Assembly: GCA_050949825.1 (NCBI GenBank)
Contig: JBMNGL010000001.1
Location: forward strand, 62,001-126,000
DNA from: DTU019 sp050949825
GTDB lineage: Bacteria > Bacillota > Syntrophomonadia > Syntrophomonadales > Syntrophomonadaceae
Reading direction: 5' to 3'
DNA length: 64,000 nt
The translations under genes were made by a program, and so were the position numbers. Position 1 is the stretch's first letter. Each line of letters starts with the position of its first letter. This document shows, in pieces, positions 42,412 through 51,873 of this stretch. A model generated the notes under the pieces. It had not been told where the DNA came from, did no database searches, and saw only the letters and a program-made list of their open reading frames with translations.

Positions 42412-43926
42412 CTATACTGCAAACGTGGATTTGAATTCATTAATCGCCTTGATAAATTTCTCCTCTATAGCGTCATCGATCTTGCCGCTATCCCTGATGG
42501 ATGTGGGAATTTCGCTATAGTTGCCGCGGATAAATTGTAAAAAGTCGGCTTCAAATTCCAAGACCCTGTCCTTGGGGAGTTCATCCAGGTATCCGTTGAC
42601 ACCGCAATAAATGGATATAACCTGTTCCTCCATCGACATTGGTTTATATTGTCCCTGTTTGAGTATTTCTGTTACACGTTCGCCGCGGATCAGGCGGGCC
42701 AGGGTGGCCTTATCCAGATCGGATCCGAATTGCGCAAAAGCGGCCAATTCACGATACTGAGCCAGATCCAAACGCAGCTGTCCGGCTACCGACTTCATAG
42801 CTTTGGTCTGAGCGGCGCCGCCGACTCGGCTGACTGACAAGCCCGCATTGATGGCCGGCCGTTGTCCGGCATAGAATAGGTCGGTTTCCAAATAGATCTG
42901 CCCGTCAGTAATGGATATAACATTGGTGGGGATGTAAGCCGATACGTCGCCTGCCTGGGTTTCAATAATCGGCAGTGCGGTAATGGACCCCCCGCCCATT
43001 TTCTTGTTTAATTTACAGCCTCTCTCCAGCAAGCGAGAGTGCAGATAGAAAACGTCACCGGGATACGCTTCACGTCCGGGAGGACGACGAAGCAGCAATG
43101 ACATTTCGCGATATGCCACCGCGTGTTTGGACAGATCGTCATAGATGATCAGGACGTCTTTGCCCTGGGCTTCCATGAACTCTTCTGCCATAGCAACACC
43201 GGCATATGGAGCTATATAAAGCAGCGGCGCCGGTTCGGCAGCGGTTGCGGCTACGATTATGGTGTAATCCATAGCGCCCATTTCTTCAAACTTGGCTGCA
43301 ATACCTGCGATACTGGACTGCTTTTGTCCGACAGCTACATATATGCAGATCATGTCTTTTTTGTCACGCTGGTTGATTATAGCATCCAGGGCAATGGCTG
43401 TCTTACCCACCTGGCGGTCGCCGATAATCAATTCGCGTTGACCACGGCCAATCGGAACCATGGAGTCAATAGCCTTTAGTCCGGTCTGCATCGGAGTGTC
43501 AACCGGTTCACGGGTAACAACACCGTGTGCGACCTTCTCGATCGGACGGTAGGCGTCAGGTTCAATAGGTCCTTTACCGTCAATAGGTTGTCCCAGAGCA
43601 TTGACCACACGTCCCAGCATGGCATTGCCGGCGGGAACTTCCATGATTCTTCCGGTGGCTTTTACAACGTCGCCTTCCTTAATGTGTTGATAGTTTCCCA
43701 ATAACACGGCACCGACGTTATCTTCTTCAAGGTTTAGAACCATTCCCACGGTTCCACCCGGAAATTCCAATAATTCGCCAGCCATTGCGCCCTGTAATCC
43801 GTAAACACGGGCAATACCGTCACCGACAAATATTACAGAGCCCACATTGCTGACCTCGACCTCGGATTGGTAGCGCTCAATTTGCTGTTTTAAAATGGCG
43901 CTAATCTCTTCCGGTCTAATACTCAT
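42412..43926 (-). CDS. atpA: F1 ATP synthase alpha subunit
   Basis: Non-catalytic nucleotide-binding subunit, 504 residues. P-loop IIGDRQVGKTAIALDAI; SKHAVAYREMSLLLRRPPGR; ALPIIETQAGDVSAYIPTNV; SVSRVGGAAQTKAM. Complete. Confidence 0.99.
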   Translation of the reverse strand: MSIRPEEISAILKQQIERYQSEVEVSNVGSVIFVGDGIARVYGLQGAMAGELLEFPGGTVGMVLNLEEDNVGAVLLGNYQHIKEGDVVKATGRIMEVPAGNAMLGRVVNALGQPIDGKGPIEPDAYRPIEKVAHGVVTREPVDTPMQTGLKAIDSMVPIGRGQRELIIGDRQVGKTAIALDAIINQRDKKDMICIYVAVGQKQSSIAGIAAKFEEMGAMDYTIIVAATAAEPAPLLYIAPYAGVAMAEEFMEAQGKDVLIIYDDLSKHAVAYREMSLLLRRPPGREAYPGDVFYLHSRLLERGCKLNKKMGGGSITALPIIETQAGDVSAYIPTNVISITDGQIYLETDLFYAGQRPAINAGLSVSRVGGAAQTKAMKSVAGQLRLDLAQYRELAAFAQFGSDLDKATLARLIRGERVTEILKQGQYKPMSMEEQVISIYCGVNGYLDELPKDRVLEFEADFLQFIRGNYSEIPTSIRDSGKIDDAIEEKFIKAINEFKSTFAV

Positions 43927-43947
43927 TTATGTGTCACCCCTATCGCA

Positions 43948-44496
43948 TTAACTTATCTTGGCTTGTTTCATTTGATCCTTCAACATCGCTAGTTTCTTAG
44001 CAACGGTAGCGTCAATAATCTGGTCTCCAATTCTCACTTTGATTCCGCCCAGCAGACTTGGATCGACCAGCGGCTTTAATTGTACTGTCTTACCAGTGGA
44101 TGCGGAAAGCTTCTTGGCGAGATCCTGAACATCATTTTCGGATATCTCGTGGGCCGAGTACATTTCAGCTTTGAGAATGTTTCTCTGTTCGTCGGCCATA
44201 TCAATATACTGTTCAGTGATCAATGCCAGGTATGATTCACGCTTCTTGTCAATGATCATAGATACAAAGTTCAGAGTGTTCTGGGATACCTGCCCTGCAA
44301 ATAGCTTATTGAGAACTTCCTTTTTCTCTTTGGCAGGAATAAGCAAATGAGCGAAGTATTCTTTTAAGAGTTCGGATTCATCAACGGTGCGTACGACCAG
44401 TTCCATCTCTTGCTGGTATTCGTCTACCTTTCCGCTCTCCTGGGCAATACTGAAAAATGCTTCAGCATAGCGCCTAGCGACGCTCTTATTTAACAT
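43948..44496 (-). CDS. atpH: F1 ATP synthase delta subunit
   Basis: Peripheral stalk subunit (OSCP), 182 residues. N-terminal KSVARRYAEAFFSIAQESGK; C-terminal VQLKPLVDPSLLGGIKVRIG then DQIIDATVAKKLAMLK. ATG 44496 overlaps the atpF stop by 7 bp. Confidence 0.97.
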   Translation of the reverse strand: MLNKSVARRYAEAFFSIAQESGKVDEYQQEMELVVRTVDESELLKEYFAHLLIPAKEKKEVLNKLFAGQVSQNTLNFVSMIIDKKRESYLALITEQYIDMADEQRNILKAEMYSAHEISENDVQDLAKKLSASTGKTVQLKPLVDPSLLGGIKVRIGDQIIDATVAKKLAMLKDQMKQAKIS

Positions 44497-45113
44497 AATA
44501 GATCGCCCGCCTCGTTCACGAAATCTTTAACCATGCGCTGGTGATCATCTTCAGTAATGGCTCTGCCCAATACCTTTTCAGCAGCGCTGATGGCCAGGAC
44601 GACCGCGGCGTCTTTAAGCTGTGCCTTGGCCTGTTCTGTGGCCGCAGCAATTTCAGCCTGAGCCTTGTTCTTCACATTGGTGGCATCTTCCTGTGCCTTG
44701 GCCATCATTTCATTCTTGACATCTTCGGCCGCTTTGGTGGCACGGGCCACAATCTCCTGCGATTCTCGGCGGGAATCTTGTAGATTGGCTTGCACCTCTT
44801 TGCGCATTTGTTCTACTTCTGCTTTGACTTCCTCGGCATGTTTGAGGGAGCCTTCGATTGTCGCCGAACGTTCTTCCAACATGGCATTAATGGGACCATA
44901 GGCAAACTTGTACATCAAAGCCAGCAGTATCAAGAAGTTGACTGCTGTCCAGCCAATCACATACCAGTTCCCAAAGGCAGGTGTTGCTCCAGTCGGTGCC
45001 GGAACCGGTGCTGCGGGTCCATCATGAGCGGCCATGCAGAAGGTGGCAAACCCCATCACCATAATTATGGTTAAAAGGAGGATTAATGATGTTGACCGTC
45101 TTTTCCTTATCAC
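44490..45113 (-). CDS. atpF: Fo ATP synthase b subunit with an N-terminal signal-peptide-like extension
   Basis: 207 residues, longer than the usual ~160-170. The GTG start 45113 is 9 nt after GGAGGT, supporting the full N-terminus. Residues 1-28 look like a cleavable signal peptide (RKRRSTSLILLLTIIMVMGF, ending FCMAA), then an Ala/Pro linker (GPAAPVPAPTGATPAFG), then the true b-subunit membrane helix (WTAVNFLILLALMYKFAYGP), then the long dimerisation coiled coil. Signal-peptide-bearing b subunits are known to me from Deltaproteobacteria and are unusual in Clostridia. Confidence 0.96.
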   Translation of the reverse strand: MIRKRRSTSLILLLTIIMVMGFATFCMAAHDGPAAPVPAPTGATPAFGNWYVIGWTAVNFLILLALMYKFAYGPINAMLEERSATIEGSLKHAEEVKAEVEQMRKEVQANLQDSRRESQEIVARATKAAEDVKNEMMAKAQEDATNVKNKAQAEIAAATEQAKAQLKDAAVVLAISAAEKVLGRAITEDDHQRMVKDFVNEAGDLLC

Positions 45114-45221
45114 GGATGTGCTACCTCCAATCTCTTAGAGCAAATAGTTTTTGGGGCGACGAAGCCCTAACTATAATATTAACCAAGCTCCATCGCCCGC
45201 AAATCTGAGTCCACCATATAA

Positions 45222-45446
45222 TTACTGAATTTTGCCAACTAACATGAATGCGATCAGTAGACCATAGATGGTCAGGGTTTCAATAAAGGCCAGGGTGATG
45301 AAGAGCAGGGTTCTTACGTCTCCACCTACCTCGGGCTGCCGGGCAATAGCTTCGAACGCCTTGCCACCGGCAACACCCATACCAATACCACCACCAATAC
45401 CGGCGATTGATACGGCTAAACCAGCGCCTAATGCTAACATATCCAT
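45222..45446 (-). CDS. atpE: Fo ATP synthase c subunit
   Basis: Rotor-ring proteolipid, 74 residues, two helices joined by the polar loop ARQPE. The ion-binding Glu is residue 56 in AFIETLTIYGLLIA. At the place of the Na+ ligand Gln32 of Ilyobacter there is Met23; Ser66/Thr67 correspond to Thr57/Leu58, Tyr70 to Tyr61. Loss of Gln argues for H+ rather than Na+. The start follows AAAGGAGGGAAAATGTAA. Confidence 0.97.
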   Translation of the reverse strand: MDMLALGAGLAVSIAGIGGGIGMGVAGGKAFEAIARQPEVGGDVRTLLFITLAFIETLTIYGLLIAFMLVGKIQ

Positions 45447-45501
45447 TTACATTTTCCCTCCTTTCAAGCTCTAATGATATTTACATTGGAGCCAATTTTA
45501 A

Positions 45502-46185
45502 TTAGTGACCTTTGCCTGCTGCTGCCCCAATGTAACTAGCTGACAGCAGGGTAAATACTACTGCCTGGATTGCTCCCAGCAGTAAGCTCAAACCCATAAT
45601 GGCCGACGGGATAACAAATGGCGCCAGGAATAACAGGAAAGCCAGAACCATTTCTTCCCCAAAGATGTTGCCGAAAAGACGGACTGTCAGGGATAATGGA
45701 TGGGCCACCTCTTCGACAAGGTTTAATGGCAGCATTACTGGGTTTGGACTAACGAAGTGGTGCAGATAATGTCCTCCATGTTCGGAGAACCCGGCGATAT
45801 GAACAGAAAAGAAGGTGATAATGGCAAGGGTCATGGTAACATTCCAGTTACTGGTTGGCGGCTGAAAACCTTCGACATTTGCCGCGCCTGGTATGAGACC
45901 GCTGTAGTTGCTAATCAGGATAAACAGAAAAAATGAAGTAAGCAAAGGCGCCCACTTCTTGGCCACATGCTCTTCGTCCATCAACTGAGTAAAGAAATCA
46001 TAAGTAAACAATATGATAGCTTCAAAGCCGTTTTGAAGGCCTGTAGGAACTAACTGCATTTTCCTGGTAGCACAAAAAGACACAATACCCACCAGGGCAA
46101 TTATCGCCCATTCGGTTACCACCAGATGATCGACCGGAATAGGTCCAAGATGAAAAAAGACACTATCCCACATTCCAAATAACAT
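45502..46185 (-). CDS. atpB: Fo ATP synthase a subunit
   Basis: Stator ion channel, 227 residues, five to six membrane helices. The essential Arg is in HPLSLTVRLFGNIFGEEMVL; EEVAHPLS and SYIGAAAGKGH complete the family pattern. 55 bp before atpE. Slightly short N-terminus but otherwise normal. Confidence 0.97.
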   Translation of the reverse strand: MLFGMWDSVFFHLGPIPVDHLVVTEWAIIALVGIVSFCATRKMQLVPTGLQNGFEAIILFTYDFFTQLMDEEHVAKKWAPLLTSFFLFILISNYSGLIPGAANVEGFQPPTSNWNVTMTLAIITFFSVHIAGFSEHGGHYLHHFVSPNPVMLPLNLVEEVAHPLSLTVRLFGNIFGEEMVLAFLLFLAPFVIPSAIMGLSLLLGAIQAVVFTLLSASYIGAAAGKGH

Positions 46186-46378
46186 TCTCTATTTCCCCCC
46201 TTCCCTTTATTTATTTCTCGAGTTTTTGCCAGCCATTCGATTGATCAGCCAGGTTCAAAAACTTAAAATCCTCATCAAAGCCAACCGGCTTTGTTTTTCG
46301 CGGAGCCCTATTTCTCTCTTTGAATGCGGAATTTTCTCTAAAGACCAGCCTTTATTGTATTTATCTTTTTAAGCGGTC

Positions 46379-46642
46379 TTAATTCTCTTTATCCGGTTCT
46401 TTTTTCTCTATGACCTGACGCTTATTTTGTCGCATCATTTTATCCCACATGGCCTTTATGGCTGTAGCAATACCAATTAACGCCCCCAGGGCTACGAATA
46501 AGGGGTCAGTATCCAGGCGACGGTCAAGCCACCATCCGGCGAAAAGACAGATGCCTACTGCGGCTGCCGCTGTAGTTGCCAGGTTGACCGCATCGCTGAG
46601 TCCACGGACCCATCCGTACTTAGGCTTAGGTTTGTCTGCCAT
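46379..46642 (-). CDS. atpZ: AtpZ/AtpI-type small membrane protein of the ATP synthase operon
   Basis: 87 residues, two transmembrane helices (NLATTAAAAVGICLFAGWWL; PLFVALGALIGIATAIKAMW) and a basic C-terminus. This matches AtpZ, thought to help Mg2+/Ca2+ handling or c-ring assembly. First gene of the operon. The 193 bp before atpB hold no recognisable atpI; I see nothing else there. Confidence 0.9.
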   Translation of the reverse strand: MADKPKPKYGWVRGLSDAVNLATTAAAAVGICLFAGWWLDRRLDTDPLFVALGALIGIATAIKAMWDKMMRQNKRQVIEKKEPDKEN

Positions 46643-46904
46643 CTGCTCTCCTTATACTACCTACGTCGACGAACTATCCCTTTTCACTATTCGTCATGAA
46701 TAGGCAAATTCCTTTTTCATTTTCAATTTTAATCTTATTGTCTGGCTACCCGTTCACAAGCCTGTCAAAACATCATAAACGCCTATGTTGATAGCTTTCA
46801 TTACAATACTTGCGGTTTGCAAATATGCATTTACTTCGCGGAGATGGCTATAAAATCCTCCCAAATTATTTGCCTTTCTGTTTAATTATAGCTTTTTGTC
46901 TCCG

Positions 46905-47216
46905 TCAGCGCAGTAAGTAGCCTTTTTGTTCCATCTTTTCCCAATGCTCCAGGAGAAGGCTATCTATATTCAGATCAAACTGCTCCTCCATCACAAACAT
47001 CATGGTTACCGCTGTTTGGGCAACATCCAGAAGTTCCCTGGCAATCTGGTTTACGATGGTCTCTTCATCAAGGTGCACCTGTTCACCGGACAAGCCCCGG
47101 TATTTACCGATTACCTGGGCTAATTCTCCCGCTTCTTCCATCAATTTCAGGGCGGTAGATTCCAGGGTCGGCCTGAGCTGATTGAGTTTTGGCAAAGAAA
47201 GGGTTTTTTCATTCAT
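46905..47216 (-). CDS. MazG-like nucleotide pyrophosphohydrolase family protein
   Basis: 103 residues. All-alpha NTP-PPase pattern: EEAGELAQVIGKYRG and ELLDVAQTAVTMMFVMEE provide the E-x2-E...E-x2-D metal-binding arrangement. Probably a house-cleaning nucleotide hydrolase. ATG start, 21 bp before glyA on the same strand. About 260 bp between it and atpZ contain no gene and no clear promoter. Confidence 0.85.
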   Translation of the reverse strand: MNEKTLSLPKLNQLRPTLESTALKLMEEAGELAQVIGKYRGLSGEQVHLDEETIVNQIARELLDVAQTAVTMMFVMEEQFDLNIDSLLLEHWEKMEQKGYLLR

Positions 47217-47237
47217 TTTTAAGTCCCCGGCAATCGT

Positions 47238-48485
<1,248 letters not shown>

Positions 48486-48490
48486 TGTGA

Positions 48491-48943
48491 TTAACTCCTC
48501 TCCCGGCATTTTTTTTCTAGTCTACTTATTTTTTCGACCCGGGTCTGATGTCTCCCTGCTTGAAAAGGGGTATTTAAGAAAGTTTTTATCATCTCCATGG
48601 CCAGCCCTTTTTCAACCAGACGCGCACCCAGGGAAATGATGTTGGCATCATTATGCTCGCGGGCCAGTCGTGCCATTTCCGGGGTCAGGCAGACTGCAGC
48701 CCTAACCCCGGGCACCTTATTGGCGGCCATGGCTATGCCAATCCCGGTGCCACAAATAAGAATTCCCGGGCAGCGGTGCGCAACGACTTTCTCTGCCACC
48801 TTCTCGGCGATATCGGGGTAATCCACCGCCGCCGCACTATATGCACCGCAGTCACATACTTCTATCCCCTGTGCTTTTAGCATATTCAGCACCTCAGCCT
48901 TTAAATCCACCCCGGCATGGTCACTGCCTATGACAACCTGCAT
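48491..48943 (-). CDS. rpiB: Ribose-5-phosphate isomerase B
   Basis: Pentose-phosphate isomerase (RpiB/LacAB fold). 150 residues: VIGSDHAGVDLKAEVLNMLK, GILICGTGIGIAMAANKVPG (active-site Cys), MARLAREHNDANIISLGARL. Followed by glyA, preceded by ywlE, the same order as in Bacillus ywlF-glyA. Confidence 0.96.
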   Translation of the reverse strand: MQVVIGSDHAGVDLKAEVLNMLKAQGIEVCDCGAYSAAAVDYPDIAEKVAEKVVAHRCPGILICGTGIGIAMAANKVPGVRAAVCLTPEMARLAREHNDANIISLGARLVEKGLAMEMIKTFLNTPFQAGRHQTRVEKISRLEKKCRERS

Positions 48944-48963
48944 GGCCCCATCTCCTGTATCCT

Positions 48964-49428
48964 TTATTGTTCCCCAATCATCTTGTCGACAATTTTATCG
49001 AGCAGTCTTTTTATTTCTGCCGCACTCTCTATATATTTTACCTCATCCATTCCAAAGGGATCTAAAATATCTGCCTCCCGGTCCTCGGCAAATTCCGCCA
49101 GGGTATATACCTTGTCGCCCTGCTGCATACACTGGTCCAGGATGCAGCGGCGATGGCTGGCGGTCATGGTTAACACCACATCAGCTTCCTCCACCATGTT
49201 TTGATTTAGAGTCTGGGAACGATGCCCGCTTATGTCCAGGCCTTCCAACTGCATGGCATGAATGGCCTCCGGGGAAGCCGGCCAACCAGGTGCGGCGGCC
49301 AGGCCAGCGCTGGCAATACGGTATTCCTGCGGGTTTAGGCCCCTTTCCTGCAGAATCTTATCCAATAGCGCCGCCGCCATAGGGCTTCGGCAGGTATTAC
49401 CGCTGCAAACCAGCAGGATATTCTTCAT
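48964..49428 (-). CDS. ywlE: Low-molecular-weight phosphatase, predicted protein-arginine phosphatase
   Basis: 154 residues from ATG 49428. P-loop VCSGNTCRSPMAAAL: the Thr in GNTCR is the residue that in Bacillus YwlE gives arginine-phosphate specificity (tyrosine enzymes have Ile/Leu). General acid Asp is in ADILDPFGMDEVKY. It would erase marks written by McsB (27981-29051). Specificity is inference from one residue. Confidence 0.9.
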   Translation of the reverse strand: MKNILLVCSGNTCRSPMAAALLDKILQERGLNPQEYRIASAGLAAAPGWPASPEAIHAMQLEGLDISGHRSQTLNQNMVEEADVVLTMTASHRRCILDQCMQQGDKVYTLAEFAEDREADILDPFGMDEVKYIESAAEIKRLLDKIVDKMIGEQ

Positions 49429-49440
49429 TGCATCCACCCC

Positions 49441-50001
49441 CTAGAACCACAACAGTTTTACAGCCAGTGCGATCAACACCAGCCCTCCCACTATCTGTGC
49501 ATAACTGCCCACCATTCTGCTGAAAAGGCGCCCGCCCAAAAAGCCAAACCAGGTCAAAATACCGGCAATAGCACCCATGGTCAGGACAGTAAGCAGTAAA
49601 GGCATCTGAAAAGTACCCAACCCAAATCCCACCGAAAGCGCATCTACGCTCACCGAGCAGCTTAACAGCCAGATGTTGCCATAAGCTTCAGGTCCAGTTG
49701 GAGACCTCCATACCGCTGGTTCGCGAAATGAATAGACGCGGGGACGAATTTCCTGGTAGCCTCTGAGGAGAAAACTGACCCCAATATAAACCAGTATCAC
49801 AGCACCCAGGCGCTGCGCCCATACCCCCAGGAATTTTCCTATAACAACCCCCAGGTATAATCCGATTAAAGGCATCAATACATGAAATAAGGCTACCAGA
49901 GCAGATAATTTTAGTTCATAACGGTAGGATACCCCTTTCAAACCCAGACCAAGTGCCAGGGAAAAGGCATCCATCCCCAGGACCAGGGCAATGATGGCCA
50001 C
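49441..50001 (-). CDS. mntP: MntP/YtaF-family manganese-efflux-like membrane protein
   Basis: 186 residues, six transmembrane helices in two repeats. The duplicated acidic motif appears as LGMDAFSLALGLGLKG and SVSVDALSVGFGLGTF. GTG start at 50001 is tentative; no strong ribosome site nearby. Probably exports Mn2+. No yybP-type riboswitch is seen upstream. Between ywlE and ywlC. Confidence 0.88.
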   Translation of the reverse strand: MAIIALVLGMDAFSLALGLGLKGVSYRYELKLSALVALFHVLMPLIGLYLGVVIGKFLGVWAQRLGAVILVYIGVSFLLRGYQEIRPRVYSFREPAVWRSPTGPEAYGNIWLLSCSVSVDALSVGFGLGTFQMPLLLTVLTMGAIAGILTWFGFLGGRLFSRMVGSYAQIVGGLVLIALAVKLLWF

Positions 50002-50048
50002 CGTAATAAATTGTTCCCCTATGACAACCGACCCCTTTTATAATTGTT

Positions 50049-51023
50049 CTACACCACCCCGGCGGCACGTTTAATTCGCTCTGCCAGGGAGCTGGCCAGA
50101 CCGGTCAAATCAGTGGGCAGCGGAGCGAAAATCAGCTTTGCCAAGCCTCTTGTTTCAGCATCTCGCAGAATCGTAAATAAATCAGTGGTTTGCCCCTGCA
50201 GATTCAATTTATATATCGTCCATCCCTTCACCAAACCCGATTGAGGGTACTCGCCATAATAAACCAGGGCAGTGCCGTCTGAAGGGTCTGTGGACAGGAT
50301 CTGCCCCCACTGCGCCATATCATCACATAAGGTAATTGTCAGCTGGCCCGTCTTATATGTCTGTTTAATACGAGTTGGCACCTCCAGCGGGCAGTTCAAA
50401 AGCTGTTGCAGTTCTTCCAGGGGCACACTGCCCAATCTTACCATAGCGGGCTTGGCCTGACTCAGGTCTAAAACAGTTGATTCCAGACCAATCCCGGTTG
50501 GTCCTGCATCTAGTATGGCAGCAATCTGCCCATCTAAATCATCACAGACATGATTTGCCGTTACCGGGCTGGGGCGGCCACTGAGATTGGCACTGGGGGC
50601 GGCAAGGGGTCCGGCTTTGTCTATTAAGGCCAGTGCAACCGGATGAGCGGGCATGCGCAATCCCACCGTGGGCTGTCCTCCTGAAACCTCCCGGGGCACC
50701 CGGGAAGAAGCAGGCAAAATAATCGCCAGGGGACCAGGCCAGAAGCGCTCTATTAAATCCCGGGCTAAAGGCGGGATTACGGCAACCAGGTGGTGCACCT
50801 GATCCAATCGGCTCACATGCACCAGCAGCGGACTCTGCGGCAGGCGGCCTTTAACCTCAAATATCTGCTTGACTGCCTCGGAGTTGTAGGCATCGGCCCC
50901 CAGACCGTATACGGTTTCAGTTGGGAAAGCCACCAGTTCCCCGCGCTTCAATAAGGCAGCAGCCTGCTCTATGATCTGATCCTGAGGATTATCTTTATCA
51001 ATCTGCCAACACTTGGTAATCAT
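50049..51023 (-). CDS. ywlC: L-threonylcarbamoyladenylate synthase (Sua5/YwlC)
   Basis: Makes TC-AMP for the t6A modification of ANN-decoding tRNAs. 324 residues from ATG 51023: N-terminal YrdC domain (RGELVAFPTETVYGLGADAY, KGRLPQSPLLVHV, GPLAAPSANLSGRPSPVTA) and a C-terminal Sua5 domain of ~120 residues that is divergent. The start overlaps the prmC 3' end. Operon prfA-prmC-ywlC as in Bacillus. Confidence 0.96.
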   Translation of the reverse strand: MITKCWQIDKDNPQDQIIEQAAALLKRGELVAFPTETVYGLGADAYNSEAVKQIFEVKGRLPQSPLLVHVSRLDQVHHLVAVIPPLARDLIERFWPGPLAIILPASSRVPREVSGGQPTVGLRMPAHPVALALIDKAGPLAAPSANLSGRPSPVTANHVCDDLDGQIAAILDAGPTGIGLESTVLDLSQAKPAMVRLGSVPLEELQQLLNCPLEVPTRIKQTYKTGQLTITLCDDMAQWGQILSTDPSDGTALVYYGEYPQSGLVKGWTIYKLNLQGQTTDLFTILRDAETRGLAKLIFAPLPTDLTGLASSLAERIKRAAGVV

Positions 51024-51873
51024 GGTCGCTGCCTTTCTCAATAATAATCAGGCGGTCTTTACCGGCCAGATCGGCCATTACCTGGCCCGGTCCCAAGCTT
51101 CGCGCCAAATCCATGGCGGCATGGCCCTGATCAGCGCCGATCTCCAGAAGCATTCGGCCGCCCTCATTAAGGTGTTTACTGGCCTGGGGCATTAAACGCC
51201 GGTAAATATCCAGGCCATCGCCGCCGCCCAGCAAAGCCTGCTGTGGTTCATAGAGACGGATTTCAGGTTCCAGGCACTGGTACTGAGCTTCTGTTATATA
51301 AGGTAAATTAGCCACAATCAGGTCAAATTTAACAGCCGGGTCAATCTCCGCCAGAAGATCGCTCAACTGAAAGTCGATATCAACCCCATGCCGGGCGGCA
51401 TTGCGTCCGGCTATCTGCAAGGCCTCCATGGATACATCGACGGCGGTAATACGAGCTGAAGGCAGATAATGGGCTAAACTAACGGCAATGGCTCCGCTGC
51501 CAGTCCCCACATCACAAATTCGGCTGCCGTCCCTGGCGCACAGATCAATAGCGGTCTCTACCAACAGCTCGGTTTCCGGCCGAGGGATTAAAACTTCAGG
51601 GCTGACTGCAAATCTCAGGGACATAAACTCTTTTTCACCGGTGATATAGGCCAGCGGTTCCCGCCGGGTTCGCCTTTGAATAAGACGGCGAAATCTTTCC
51701 CGCTCCTGCTGATTGACCGGAGCATCAAAATTAGTGTACAAAAATACCCGGTTTTCTTCCAGGGCATAAGCCAGCAGGATTTCTGCCTCCAGGCGTGCTG
51801 CAGCTAAGCCTTGCTTTTGGAAATACCGGGTTGTCCACGCTATCAGATCCTTAATAGTCCAATCCTGCTTCAC
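50998..51873 (-). CDS. prmC: Peptide chain release factor glutamine methyltransferase
   Basis: Methylates the GGQ glutamine of release factors. 291 residues. SAM motif RICDVGTGSGAIAVSLAHYL. The active-site NPPY is here NLPY (IVANLPYITEAQYQCLEPEI), a variant I have seen in other Clostridia. Starts one base before the prfA stop, so they are coupled. Confidence 0.95.
   Translation of the reverse strand: MKQDWTIKDLIAWTTRYFQKQGLAAARLEAEILLAYALEENRVFLYTNFDAPVNQQERERFRRLIQRRTRREPLAYITGEKEFMSLRFAVSPEVLIPRPETELLVETAIDLCARDGSRICDVGTGSGAIAVSLAHYLPSARITAVDVSMEALQIAGRNAARHGVDIDFQLSDLLAEIDPAVKFDLIVANLPYITEAQYQCLEPEIRLYEPQQALLGGGDGLDIYRRLMPQASKHLNEGGRMLLEIGADQGHAAMDLARSLGPGQVMADLAGKDRLIIIEKGSDHDYQVLAD

Noticed and set aside
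45440..45460. ATG-TAA minimal upstream ORF before atpE
   Set aside because: The ATG is too close to the Shine-Dalgarno to be used efficiently and is probably chance.
46643..46904. Promoter for the atp operon at TTGACA near 46762
   Set aside because: No -10 at a normal distance; best candidate needs a 20-bp spacer, so not claimed.
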